A DNA stretch of 64,000 bases from Candidatus Pristimantibacillus lignocellulolyticus (GTDB lineage: Bacteria > Bacillota > Bacilli > Paenibacillales > Paenibacillaceae): NCBI GenBank assembly GCA_023639215.1, contig CP097899.1, forward strand, positions 689,501 to 753,500, read 5' to 3'. Shown here piece by piece: positions 53,854 through 62,663 of the stretch. The translations under genes were made by a program, and so were the position numbers. Under the pieces are notes generated by a model. It had not been told where the DNA came from. It ran no database searches and saw only the letters and a program-made list of their open reading frames with translations. The first letter of the stretch is position 1. Each line of letters begins with the position of its first letter.

Positions 53854-54312
53854 ATGAAGATTTTACAAGAGTTCAGGGAATTTGCGGTAAAGGGGAATGT
53901 TATTGATCTAGCAGTCGGTGTTATTATTGGTGGAGCGTTCGGTAAAATTGTTACGTCACTCGTTAATGATATTATTATGCCTCCAGTAGGTGCTCTTCTA
54001 GGCAATATGGATTTCAAGGAGTTAAAGCTTCCTATCGGTAAAGCGGTTGATGGGGAAACAGGTACACAAGTATATATGAATTATGGATCTTTTATTAATA
54101 CTTTAATTGACTTTATAATCGTTGCACTTTGTATATTCTTTATGGTTAAAGGTATTAATCATTTGCGTAAAATAACAGAAAAAGAAAAAGTAGCAGAAGT
54201 AGCTACTCCAACAGAAAAAGAATGTCCACATTGCCTATCACAAGTTCCAATTAAAGCGACTCGTTGCAAACACTGCACATCTCACCTTGTAAATTCTACG
54301 ATTAATGAGTAG
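53854..54312 (+). CDS. mscL: Large-conductance mechanosensitive channel with C-terminal zinc ribbon
   Basis: Pentameric membrane channel that opens on hypo-osmotic shock. Residues 1-105 are ordinary MscL: MKILQEFREFAVKGNVIDLA, the pore helix VGVIIGGAFGKIVTSLVND, and a second helix (FINTLIDFIIVALCIFFMVK). At 152 residues it is longer than the usual 120-140. The extra tail carries two CxxC pairs, CPHC and CKHC, 10 residues apart, a typical zinc-ribbon spacing. The Nudix gene starts within its last codons. Confidence 0.93.
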   Translation: MKILQEFREFAVKGNVIDLAVGVIIGGAFGKIVTSLVNDIIMPPVGALLGNMDFKELKLPIGKAVDGETGTQVYMNYGSFINTLIDFIIVALCIFFMVKGINHLRKITEKEKVAEVATPTEKECPHCLSQVPIKATRCKHCTSHLVNSTINE

Positions 54313-54949
54313 TACGGAATGGTTTGATATTTATGATGAACAGTTGAGATCGCTGGGACGTGCTACACGAAGCGAGACGCATACCAATGGTTATTGGCAT
54401 CGAACGTTTCATTGTTGGATCTATGAGCAACGTGATAATGAAATCTATATTGCATTTCAACAACGCCAAGTAGGAAAAGATACGAATCCTCTATGCTACG
54501 ACATTACTGTAGCAGGACATTTAACAGCAGGGGAACAACTTCAAGATGCTGTTCGTGAAATAGCAGAAGAAGTTGGACTTCTCGTCAAGTTTAAAGATCT
54601 ACATCATATGATGCAAGTTAGAGAAGAAGCAGCTGGTGAGGTTCACGGTAAACAGTATATCGATCGAGAAATTAGTGATGTATTTGCTCTACAATCTCCA
54701 AGACCTCTGTCAACTTGGAAGTTTCAAGTTGAAGAAGTACTAGCCGTTTACGAAGCTCCGCTTACAGGGTTACGCCGATTATTTCTTGGACAAATTGAGC
54801 AGTTAGAAGTATCAGGCTACATACAGTCACAAACGTCGGTGCTTCCATCATTACAAGCACATACAACTGTAATTATGAAAGATCAATTTGTTCCACGTCC
54901 ACACCAATATTATTTGCAAGTGTTCGATACGATTGAAGCAATCAAATAA
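54305..54949 (+). CDS. Nudix hydrolase (YfcD/IDI-like)
   Basis: 214 residues; the ATG overlaps the mscL stop by 8 bases, so translation is probably coupled. The Nudix box is GHLTAGEQLQDAVREIAEEV, with a one-residue shorter spacer before Arg-Glu than the general consensus, as I recall in some Firmicute YfcD-like members. The N-terminal DIYDEQLRSLGRATRSETHT and WHRTFHCWI resemble the isopentenyl-diphosphate-isomerase-like Nudix group. The substrate is some nucleoside-diphosphate-linked compound, not identifiable. Confidence 0.88.
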   Translation: MSSTEWFDIYDEQLRSLGRATRSETHTNGYWHRTFHCWIYEQRDNEIYIAFQQRQVGKDTNPLCYDITVAGHLTAGEQLQDAVREIAEEVGLLVKFKDLHHMMQVREEAAGEVHGKQYIDREISDVFALQSPRPLSTWKFQVEEVLAVYEAPLTGLRRLFLGQIEQLEVSGYIQSQTSVLPSLQAHTTVIMKDQFVPRPHQYYLQVFDTIEAIK

Positions 54950-54956
54950 ACCGAAA

Positions 54957-54990
54957 TAGCTGGAGGTCAAGCACTTCCAGCTGTTTCTCG
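54957..54990 (+). terminator. Short hairpin after the Nudix gene
   Basis: AGCTGGAGGT pairs with ACTTCCAGCT (one G-U), followed by GTTTCTCG; weak T run. Confidence 0.5.
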
Positions 54991-54999
54991 TATAGTGAA

Positions 55000-55173
55000 G
55001 GTTTAAAAGGTGGGATTTCGCAAATCGAGAAGATGCACTCCAGCGGAAACGAGTAGCACAGCGTACGTTTTATGTACGTGAGCACACGCAGGCTTTCGAT
55101 GGAGGGCATATTCGACGCCGATTAAGCTACGTTAGCACACTCATCGTTATCAAAGCCCGCTTTTTGAACTACC
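55000..55173. repeat. Intergenic element with terminal inverted repeats, copy D
   Basis: Begins GGTTTAAAAGGTGGGATTT and ends AAAGCCCGCTTTTTGAACTA then CC. It shares its right half (CGACGCCGATTAAGCTACGT and on) with copy E, and GAGTAGCACAG/GAGCACACGCAGGCT with copy C. Confidence 0.75.
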
Positions 55174-55185
55174 TATTCCAATGAA

Positions 55186-55362
55186 GGTTCAAAAGGCGGG
55201 ATTTCAGAACCAAGAAGATGGAGCGCTACTTGCGGAAGGAGGAAACGCAAGTGTACGTAGTTGGTACACGCGTACCGGACTTCCCAAGTTCGCTTCATAT
55301 TCGACGCCGAATAAGCTACGTTAGCATACTCATCGTTATCAAAGCCCACTTTTTGAACTACA
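55186..55362. repeat. Intergenic element with terminal inverted repeats, copy E
   Basis: Begins GGTTCAAAAGGCGGGATTT, ends AAAGCCCACTTTTTGAACTA then C. CGCAAGTGTAC and TTCCCAAGTTCGCTTC match copy A. In direct tandem with copy D, 12 bases apart, and immediately before the TraX ribosome site. Confidence 0.75.
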
Positions 55363-55384
55363 TCTCAAGGAAGGAGGAGAAATC

Positions 55385-56023
55385 ATGCAATGGATCGCCA
55401 TGCTCACCATGCTCATCGACCATATCGGAGCAGTCTTTTTCCCTAATGAGCTAATGCTTAGAATAATAGGTCGTCTTTCTTTTCCTATTTACACTTACCT
55501 CATGGTTGTCGGCTATCACCGAACGAGTAACTTTTCAAAGTATGTATTACGATTAGGCTTACTCGCGATTATTTCTCAACTTCCATATACACTTACATTT
55601 GATGTATTACGTTTTAATGTAATCGCTACTTTATTAGTCTGTCTCCTTACGTTGAAAATACTAGATATGAAGAAAATTCATCTAGCTATTAGAGTTTTCT
55701 TAGCAGTCGGTAGTCTCGTTCTACTAGAAATTGTTTCTTTTGATTATGGTGCCTATGCATTAGTTCTAATGTTAATCTATCGTTATTTCACATCTTCGGT
55801 AATGTTCATTGTTCAATTTATCGCTGAGATCATATTTATGGTATATCATTCATGGTTAATACAATTTATCAGTATGATCGTCACCTATACAATAGCTTTC
55901 CATCCTAATATAATTCAAAAATTAAGCCATTGGCGTGCTCCAAATTGGATATGGAGAAGCTTTTATCCTCTTCATCTCACCATTATCGCAATGATAAATT
56001 TGTACATTACTTTGTTAGATTAG
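55385..56023 (+). CDS. TraX-family membrane protein
   Basis: 212 residues, ATG behind GGAGGAG. The start MQWIAMLTMLIDHIGAVFFP and GRLSFPIYTYLMVVGYHRTS are the TraX hallmark (histidine-aspartate in helix 1 and an Arg before helix 2), followed by about six more helices. F-plasmid TraX acetylates pilin; chromosomal Firmicute members are uncharacterised acyltransferase-like proteins. No conjugation genes are near. Confidence 0.85.
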   Translation: MQWIAMLTMLIDHIGAVFFPNELMLRIIGRLSFPIYTYLMVVGYHRTSNFSKYVLRLGLLAIISQLPYTLTFDVLRFNVIATLLVCLLTLKILDMKKIHLAIRVFLAVGSLVLLEIVSFDYGAYALVLMLIYRYFTSSVMFIVQFIAEIIFMVYHSWLIQFISMIVTYTIAFHPNIIQKLSHWRAPNWIWRSFYPLHLTIIAMINLYITLLD

Positions 56024-56121
56024 TATTAGAATAATAAACAAATTTTAAACGCTATATTCATGTCCTCTTAAATCTATTTACATATACTATAAACATAAAG
56101 ATCTAGGAGGCTTTTCGTAAT

Positions 56122-56340
56122 ATGGTAAAAATCATCACTTATAAAAATCGTTCCGTGCCTGTTTTCTGTACTGTTGAAAAATCTCATAATTACCAGAAAC
56201 TTAACAATAAATTACATGAACTTGAATTTGATTTTGCTTTCCGCAAAAAGTGGAAATCGATTCAATCAGTAGAAATGGTACGTGATGTAGCTATTCTACA
56301 ATATAATGATGGTACTAAGCTTTATTTAGAAGTTTCATAG
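56122..56340 (+). CDS. Small conserved-looking hypothetical protein, 72 residues
   Basis: A good AGGAGG site lies 11 bases before the ATG, and a terminator follows, so it is probably a real gene. The protein is basic and soluble (ITYKNRSVPVFCTVEKSHN, then a helix rich in Lys, Glu and Phe, ending ILQYNDGTKLYLEVS). I do not recognise a family and see no transmembrane segment. Confidence 0.65.
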   Translation: MVKIITYKNRSVPVFCTVEKSHNYQKLNNKLHELEFDFAFRKKWKSIQSVEMVRDVAILQYNDGTKLYLEVS

Positions 56341-56346
56341 ATTAAT

Positions 56347-56396
56347 AAAAAAGATCCGTCAGAAGTGAACAAAACCTTCTTACGGATCTTTTTTAT
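56347..56396. terminator. Bidirectional terminator
   Basis: AAAAAAGATCCGT and ACGGATCTTTTTT pair, with an inner AGAAG/CTTCT; between the small gene and the convergent regulator gene. Confidence 0.88.
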
Positions 56397-56413
56397 GAGA
56401 GTAGTTTTATTCA

Positions 56414-57124
56414 TTAAGATGTAGGGGAATACTTGTAACCAAATCCCCATACTGTTTTGATAAGCTTTGGTTCTCTTGGATTTTGTTCTATCTTCTTTCG
56501 TAAATTAACAATATGTACATCGATAGAACGATCCGTTACAAATGAATCAAAACCCCTTAACGTACTTATTAATTCTTCTCTACTAAACACTTTATTAGGT
56601 GTAGACAAAAACAGTCTCATAATTTCATATTCAGAGAATGTTGTTTCGACAGGCTCTTCACGCACAATAAGGAGACGACGCTCATGATCAAGTCGGATAG
56701 CATTGGTATCTCCATCGACAGCTACTTCCATTCGACTACTATTAACTAGTTGATCGATTGTTTGAATCGAGCGACGGATAAGTGCTTCCACTCGTGCTGT
56801 TAATTCGTGCATACTGAACGGCTTACATAAATAATCATCTGCCCCAGCTTTTAAAGCTAGAACTCGTTCAGAAACTTCACTTTTCATGGATAGTATCATA
56901 ATCGGCACGTTAGAAGTCAATCGTATTTCTGAACAGATTGCAATACCATTAATATCCGGCAAAATAAGGTCTAATAAAATAATATGTGGACTAAAGTGAG
57001 ATGCCGTATGCAAACCTGTTGTCCCATTGAAAGCTTGTTGTACTTCATAACCTTCTTCGGTTAAGTACATAGACAACATGTTATTCATCATAACGTCATC
57101 TTCAATAATAAGAACCTTATACAT
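56414..57124 (-). CDS. OmpR/PhoB-family response regulator
   Basis: 236 residues from ATG 57124 (GAGGGTG before). The receiver domain (1-120) has YKVLIIEDDVMMNN, phospho-acceptor Asp in IILLDLILPD (near residue 52) and Lys in DDYLCKPF. The winged-helix domain (about 140-233) has FSREELISTLRG and VDVHIVNLRKKIEQN-like recognition strands. No cognate orthodox kinase is adjacent. The neighbouring hybrid kinase ends in an Hpt domain, so it could pass phosphate to this regulator. Inference only. Confidence 0.88.
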   Translation of the reverse strand: MYKVLIIEDDVMMNNMLSMYLTEEGYEVQQAFNGTTGLHTASHFSPHIILLDLILPDINGIAICSEIRLTSNVPIMILSMKSEVSERVLALKAGADDYLCKPFSMHELTARVEALIRRSIQTIDQLVNSSRMEVAVDGDTNAIRLDHERRLLIVREEPVETTFSEYEIMRLFLSTPNKVFSREELISTLRGFDSFVTDRSIDVHIVNLRKKIEQNPREPKLIKTVWGFGYKYSPTS

Positions 57125-57242
57125 TGACGTCACCCTCACAATTTGTTGCACAATATAAAACATTAATTAGGCTAATTAATTATAATAATACAACATCCTT
57201 TGCTAGTCCTCAATGATTTGTTAGAATTTTGTGAGTAAATTG

Positions 57243-60200
57243 TTAAATATTATTAAGAATACTTAACACTTTTCTCACTTGTTTCTCGAAAAGTAACATT
57301 TCATAGTCTATCATTTCAATGCAACCTGGTAGTTTACTATAAGCTTTCTCTTTTAATAATGTTTCACCTACTACAGCAAGCTTATTTATTTCTTGTGCTT
57401 CCAAATAACTAGATGAACCTTTTAATGTATGCAGTGCTCTACTTATTTCTTCATATTGTTCTAACTCTAGGAAGTTTCTCATACGCAAAGCAAAGTCTAA
57501 ATAATCTTCAATAAATTGTTCTAACATATGAATATATATATTCACTTTACCATTCAATCGCTCTATGGCTATATCAGCTTTTACCACAGTGAGTAACAGT
57601 AATTGTTGCATGATATGATTCTGTTCAAAAGACGCCTGTTCAGTTTCACTAGTTACGGCTACTAGAGAAGAGGATGGAGTATAGCTATAAATAATTTGTT
57701 TTAGTTGCTCCATTGAAATCGGTTTGGTAACAACCGCATTCATTCCCATCTGCAAATACTGTTCATGATCAGAAACTAAAACATTAGCAGTAAGTGCAAT
57801 AATAGGTAGTTCGTTATATTTAGCGTTATTTCTTATTTGTCTTACAGCCTCCATACCATCCATTTCAGGCATATGAATATCCATAAGTACAAGATCAAAA
57901 TCTTCTTCTAGCAAGCTTGCAATCGCCTCTATCCCGTTATTCGCAACTGTCACATTACAATGACAATATTTCAGCATTTCTACTGCAACTAATTGATTCA
58001 CTTTATTATCTTCTGCAAGTAAAACTTTAATTGTCTCGTCAATTGTATGTGATTCTTCATCTGTGACAACTCTTGTTTTGGTTAATTGCAGCTCTACTTT
58101 CTCATCCATATTTGAATGGATCGCCTCAATAAAACGCATTGCCGTTACTGGCTTCGTTAGTATGCGTTCAGGCTGTTGGTCGCTTCCTAACAATAGTAAT
58201 TCTTCCCGACCATATGCTGTTGTAATGGCGATAATAGAAATCCCTTTACTTGACGCCTCATTATAAAAATCTATCCATGTTTCCATGCCGTACATATCAT
58301 TCATTTCCATATCAAGCAAAATAATTGTTGGATAAGCCCCTTTACCTAATCGTCGCAATCTATAATAGGCTTGTTTCCATGTTCTCATTCTCATCGATGA
58401 ATATTGTTGCGATACTAGCAGTTGATTCCAATACTCAGCCATAGTATCACTATCTTCAACAATCCATACTAACCCATCTGATAAATGATCATTCGCTAAC
58501 TCTTTATCCGCGTGTTGCTGATCTACTCTCATAAATGGCAGTTCGAAAGTAAAGCTACTTCCAACTCCAAATTCACTTTCAACTAATAATTGTCCTCCTA
58601 ACAACTGAACTAGGTCACGAGATATAACTAAACCTAATCCAGTACCACCATATTTCCTTGTCGTAGAGGAATCTGCTTGCGTAAATGGTGTGAACAAGTA
58701 TTCTAATTGATCTTTACTCATTCCAATACCAGTATCTTTCACAGAAAATTTCAGCAAGAAATGCTCCGTTGTTTCCTCTACCATTTCAATATTTAACTCA
58801 ACGATTCCATGCTTTGTAAATTTAATAGCATTGACGCAAAGATTAGATAGAATCTGTTCTAATCGTAATGAATCACCTAACATATGAACTGGAATTTGTG
58901 GTGCAACATCTATTTTGAATTCAAATTGATCTTTCCCACCTAGAAATACACTTAATTGATCAGCCAGATGATTTATAACAACTTGTAATTGGAATTCAGT
59001 TAGGTCAGGTTCAATCATATTCACTTCTAACTTAGAAAAATCTAAAATTCCAGTAACGATATTTAATAACATATCAGATGAGTCTTTCATTCGATTAGCA
59101 TATTCACGTTGCAAGGCATCTAATTCTGTTTTTTGTAGCAACTGTGACAAGCCGATAATACCGTTCAACGGCGTTCTAATCTCATGACTCATTAGCGCTA
59201 GGAAGTTACTTTTAGCTCTACTAGCTTCTTCGGCAGACTCTGTTGCTTGTACAAGTTTTTGTTGAATTTCCACTTGCTCTGTAATGTCACGAGAAATACA
59301 GGAATACATGAGGTCTCCATTCAATGAATCTCGATGCGCCACTATGCCGATCGAAACATTAATACGTCTACCATTACTGTTATAGAATTGAGCATCTGTT
59401 TCAAAATATCCCTGTTTTCTTGCCCTTATGCAACCTTTTACTAATATTCGATATAGATGACTAGGCAAATATTTCGAGATAGATTGCATTTCCCATTCGT
59501 TATGATCGATTCCTAATATTTTTTTACCTGCTTCATTAATATAGATTAGATGTCCAAGTCGATCGACAGAAGCGATCAGATCCATTGCGGATTCTACAAT
59601 AAGTTGCAGGCGATTTCTCACATTTTCAACTGCTCTTTGTTCTGAAAGATCAGTTAATATGGCAATAATCCCTGTTAATTTACCATTTCTATCGGTCAAA
59701 CTACTGGAACGATTGTATACTGGAATTTTCTTTCCATCTCTTCTAAATATAGATAATTCAAAATCGTAGCTAGGATAGTTTTTACGCAACTCAATAAAAA
59801 GTTCCACTCCAGGTTGTATAGTTCTACCTAGTTGCTCAGAAAGTTTCTCTGCTCTAACTTTCACTTCTTCCAAATCCATAAAAAATAGTGGTGTAACTTT
59901 CCCCACAACTTCTTCACTCGTATAACCTATTAGATCTTCCGTAGCCTTATTAATGTAAGTAATATAATATCTTTCATCCATTACGACTACTGGACTTTTA
60001 TTCTGATTGATAACTGCATCTAGCCGATTAAACATGACATGTAATCGACCCATCATACCATTTACAGAATTAGCCAAGTTTCCAATCTCATCTCTACTAT
60101 ATGCATCAAGATGTTCGCCATCGAATGATCCTTCGGCAGCTAGTTTTGTCACACGCAATATATCTTGTAGACGAGTAATTATAGACTCAAAATAAATATA

Positions 60201-61079
60201 AAATAAGAGGGCAATAATAATAACTGCTAAACTAATCGTAACAAGTATTCTCCATAATGTTGGTGCAGCGATCTCCTGTAATCTCTCAGTATCCATCACT
60301 TCAATAATGATCCAATTGGTATCTTTAATATATTGATAGAATAATATAAAAGAATGTCCATTAACCTTATAATGCATATTTCCTGAAGTATTTGCATTTT
60401 GACTTACTGTTATAATCTGAAGTTTGAATTTTAATTTTTCCATTGTTGCTGCATCAATTGACCCTGAATCATTTTCAAATAGTAGATGACCTTTATTATT
60501 GTATAAATACGTATCACCGTCATCCACTAGTAATGATTCTACATAATTAGCGTTACGGAATTTATAGGAAGCATACATCGCTCCAATAATTTTGTTGTCA
60601 TAATCATACACAGGTGCAGCAATATAGCTTTGCAAATCGTGTGTTATTATAGACAGATACGGATCAGTAGTTACAACTTGCCCATCAAGCACGGGATAAA
60701 AAACGGATAAATCTTTAAATTTTTTCGGTGCTTCTTTCAAAGCAGTAACGTTTCCATTTACGTCAAAAAAACCAATCTCATCATAATAAAATTGGTTTTT
60801 CCGTTGTTCATTATATAAGTATTTTTTTATCTCATCGACTTGCCCTGATTGCATTGCGACATTACGACTCATCACCATTACTTCTGCAATACGAGTATTA
60901 ATCCAAGCATTCGTTACAAACGAGCGACTTTCTTGTTTCATCATTACTTTATCAATTTCCGTCTGGATCATATCCTGCTTAACAGTATAATAATTATAAA
61001 GGCCTGCAATCAATAGCGGTACTAGTGAAATGATAACGATAATGATAATACCTTTTGTTCTTAGGGATAATCCATTCAT
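57243..61079 (-). CDS. Hybrid sensor histidine kinase: Cache-HAMP-PAS-PAS-HisKA-HATPase-REC-REC-Hpt
   Basis: 1278 residues. Helices at about 9-29 and 276-298 enclose an extracellular double-Cache-like sensor. Then HAMP (about 298-350), PAS (about 358-480), PAS (about 488-602), HisKA with His632 in MSHEIRTPLNG, HATPase (about 735-850, KDTGIGM and GGTGLGL), receiver 1 with Asp923, receiver 2 with Asp1067 in LMDIHMPEMDG, and Hpt with His1217 in RALHTLKGSSS. All phosphotransfer residues are present, so a full internal relay is possible. One leader repeat unit precedes it. Ligand and final target unknown. Confidence 0.92.
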   Translation of the reverse strand: MNGLSLRTKGIIIIVIISLVPLLIAGLYNYYTVKQDMIQTEIDKVMMKQESRSFVTNAWINTRIAEVMVMSRNVAMQSGQVDEIKKYLYNEQRKNQFYYDEIGFFDVNGNVTALKEAPKKFKDLSVFYPVLDGQVVTTDPYLSIITHDLQSYIAAPVYDYDNKIIGAMYASYKFRNANYVESLLVDDGDTYLYNNKGHLLFENDSGSIDAATMEKLKFKLQIITVSQNANTSGNMHYKVNGHSFILFYQYIKDTNWIIIEVMDTERLQEIAAPTLWRILVTISLAVIIIALLFYIYFESIITRLQDILRVTKLAAEGSFDGEHLDAYSRDEIGNLANSVNGMMGRLHVMFNRLDAVINQNKSPVVVMDERYYITYINKATEDLIGYTSEEVVGKVTPLFFMDLEEVKVRAEKLSEQLGRTIQPGVELFIELRKNYPSYDFELSIFRRDGKKIPVYNRSSSLTDRNGKLTGIIAILTDLSEQRAVENVRNRLQLIVESAMDLIASVDRLGHLIYINEAGKKILGIDHNEWEMQSISKYLPSHLYRILVKGCIRARKQGYFETDAQFYNSNGRRINVSIGIVAHRDSLNGDLMYSCISRDITEQVEIQQKLVQATESAEEASRAKSNFLALMSHEIRTPLNGIIGLSQLLQKTELDALQREYANRMKDSSDMLLNIVTGILDFSKLEVNMIEPDLTEFQLQVVINHLADQLSVFLGGKDQFEFKIDVAPQIPVHMLGDSLRLEQILSNLCVNAIKFTKHGIVELNIEMVEETTEHFLLKFSVKDTGIGMSKDQLEYLFTPFTQADSSTTRKYGGTGLGLVISRDLVQLLGGQLLVESEFGVGSSFTFELPFMRVDQQHADKELANDHLSDGLVWIVEDSDTMAEYWNQLLVSQQYSSMRMRTWKQAYYRLRRLGKGAYPTIILLDMEMNDMYGMETWIDFYNEASSKGISIIAITTAYGREELLLLGSDQQPERILTKPVTAMRFIEAIHSNMDEKVELQLTKTRVVTDEESHTIDETIKVLLAEDNKVNQLVAVEMLKYCHCNVTVANNGIEAIASLLEEDFDLVLMDIHMPEMDGMEAVRQIRNNAKYNELPIIALTANVLVSDHEQYLQMGMNAVVTKPISMEQLKQIIYSYTPSSSLVAVTSETEQASFEQNHIMQQLLLLTVVKADIAIERLNGKVNIYIHMLEQFIEDYLDFALRMRNFLELEQYEEISRALHTLKGSSSYLEAQEINKLAVVGETLLKEKAYSKLPGCIEMIDYEMLLFEKQVRKVLSILNNI

Positions 61080-61087
61080 TTCCTAGC

Positions 61088-61159
61088 CCTCCTAAAACTT
61101 TTCTATAATTGAATAGACAACTCAATATTTTACTTCTATAAAAGCGGCATCGAAAGCAT
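61088..61159 (-). promoter_or_regulatory. 5'-leader hairpin repeat before the hybrid kinase gene
   Basis: ATGCTTTCGATGCCGC box, CTTTTATA/TATAGAAAAG-like outer stem with a bulge, inner ATTGA/TCAAT stem, TTTTAGGAGG. Remnants of a second unit (TATAAAAAGTTAGAG on minus) reach into the stop codon of the HD-GYP gene. Confidence 0.72.
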
Positions 61160-61185
61160 ATACTCTAACTTTTTATAATTACTAT

Positions 61186-62622
61186 TTAAGTTAAAACTTC
61201 TTTCATTCCCATATTATTAGATAACATCTGTCCAAAAAATTCTTTTTCTTCTTCAACAATCTTCTTCCAAGCTTCAATACATTTTGGATCGAAATGAATC
61301 CCGCTCTCTTCAATTATAATATGCATAGCCTGTTCATGAGACATTGCTTTTCGGTAGGAACGAGAAGATGTTAACGCATCATATACATCTGCGACTGCAG
61401 TTACTCTAGCAAGAAGTGGAATATCTTCACCAACTAGTCGATCAGGATATCCACTTCCATTCCATTTCTCATGATGAGACCTAATAATAGCTAATTCTTC
61501 AATCATGAATCCTAATCGCTTACACATATTATATCCATCTACTGGATGTTTTTCGATAAGTTGTCTTTCTATATCCGTTAATTTTCCTGGCTTATTCAAT
61601 ACATAGTCAGGGATATGTAATTTTCCTACGTCGTGGACAAGCCCACCTTGTGCAATAGATCTCAACTGCGCAGAAGAAAGTCCTAACTCTTCCCCTAGTT
61701 TTAATGCATATACAGTAACTCGATAATTATGACCTGCTGTATAAGCATCTTTAGATTCTGTTTTCAGAACTAAATCTTTCACGCTTGCTGTCAAATATGT
61801 CTGAATCCAACTATCAGGATCTGCTCGATATAAGCGTTTTACTGATACTGATAATGACTCAGCATGCTTCAATTCTCCAATTATCATTAGTGTTACTGCA
61901 ATAACGGAAAGGAATAATAAGATATGATACACCCACCACCCCAAATTACTCGGTGATGTTGTTATTAGTACAATTTGAGCAGTATTCATCCAACCAGTGC
62001 TATACATAATTGCTAACTGAATTGAAAATCTAGAAGCCATATATGTTATGAGATGGCGATATACTGTCCAAGTATTGAACAATAGAATCCCTATTGTAAT
62101 GAGGCGTTTACCAAATTCACTATACATAAAGTTTAGATAATGATGATCTGGGAAAATCCAGATTAATATTCCTACCGCAACTAATATTGCACACCAGGTT
62201 GGCAATAAAAATGACTTTTTCGTTGTTAGCCATCGAACTAAACGATGATCAGCTGACAATGAACTTAGCCATAACCACGCCGATGAGAGAACTAAACTTA
62301 ACTGAGCATAAATATAACTATTTTGTAAATTCTCATTAAGCAATTCTGGTAGTGCAAGTCCGTGCAATAATACCATTGCTGCCAATGATGCATACGCTAG
62401 CGACACAAATATTAATTTTATATTTCTTACTTTTTGAGCTACTATCCCTATAGCTACAGATATAACGATAGCCAATATAGCAACTATCGCTATAACTACA
62501 ATTAATGAAGAGATAGTCGATGATGGATTTGAGAGTCCAAGTGAACTTATCCAAATATAAAATAGTATAGGAATAACCATTGACATTCCTAAGAGAAACA
62601 ACACTAACCTTCTTGAATGCAC
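61186..62622 (-). CDS. Membrane HD-GYP-domain protein
   Basis: 478 residues from GTG 62622 (GGGAGG 7 bases before); the TTG at 62637 has no site. Seven or eight helices (about 8-250) form a putative membrane sensor. The HD-GYP domain follows (about 285-470) with HDVGKLHIPDYVLNKPGKL, the HHEKWNGSGYP motif and DVYDALTSSRSYRKAM. All metal ligands seem kept, so c-di-GMP phosphodiesterase activity is plausible. It lies between the GGDEF-EAL gene and the hybrid kinase gene on the same strand. Confidence 0.9.
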   Translation of the reverse strand: MHSRRLVLFLLGMSMVIPILFYIWISSLGLSNPSSTISSLIVVIAIVAILAIVISVAIGIVAQKVRNIKLIFVSLAYASLAAMVLLHGLALPELLNENLQNSYIYAQLSLVLSSAWLWLSSLSADHRLVRWLTTKKSFLLPTWCAILVAVGILIWIFPDHHYLNFMYSEFGKRLITIGILLFNTWTVYRHLITYMASRFSIQLAIMYSTGWMNTAQIVLITTSPSNLGWWVYHILLFLSVIAVTLMIIGELKHAESLSVSVKRLYRADPDSWIQTYLTASVKDLVLKTESKDAYTAGHNYRVTVYALKLGEELGLSSAQLRSIAQGGLVHDVGKLHIPDYVLNKPGKLTDIERQLIEKHPVDGYNMCKRLGFMIEELAIIRSHHEKWNGSGYPDRLVGEDIPLLARVTAVADVYDALTSSRSYRKAMSHEQAMHIIIEESGIHFDPKCIEAWKKIVEEEKEFFGQMLSNNMGMKEVLT

Positions 62623-62663
62623 TGCATTTCCTCCCAAACGCTAGTTATGTCTTTCTCTATTTT

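Noticed and set aside
55218..55454. 78-codon plus frame upstream of TraX
   Set aside because: Mostly inside inverted-repeat element E and overlapping the real TraX start in another frame.
55385..56023. TraX as evidence of a conjugative element
   Set aside because: No other transfer, relaxase or integrase genes are present; chromosomal TraX homologues are common in Firmicutes.
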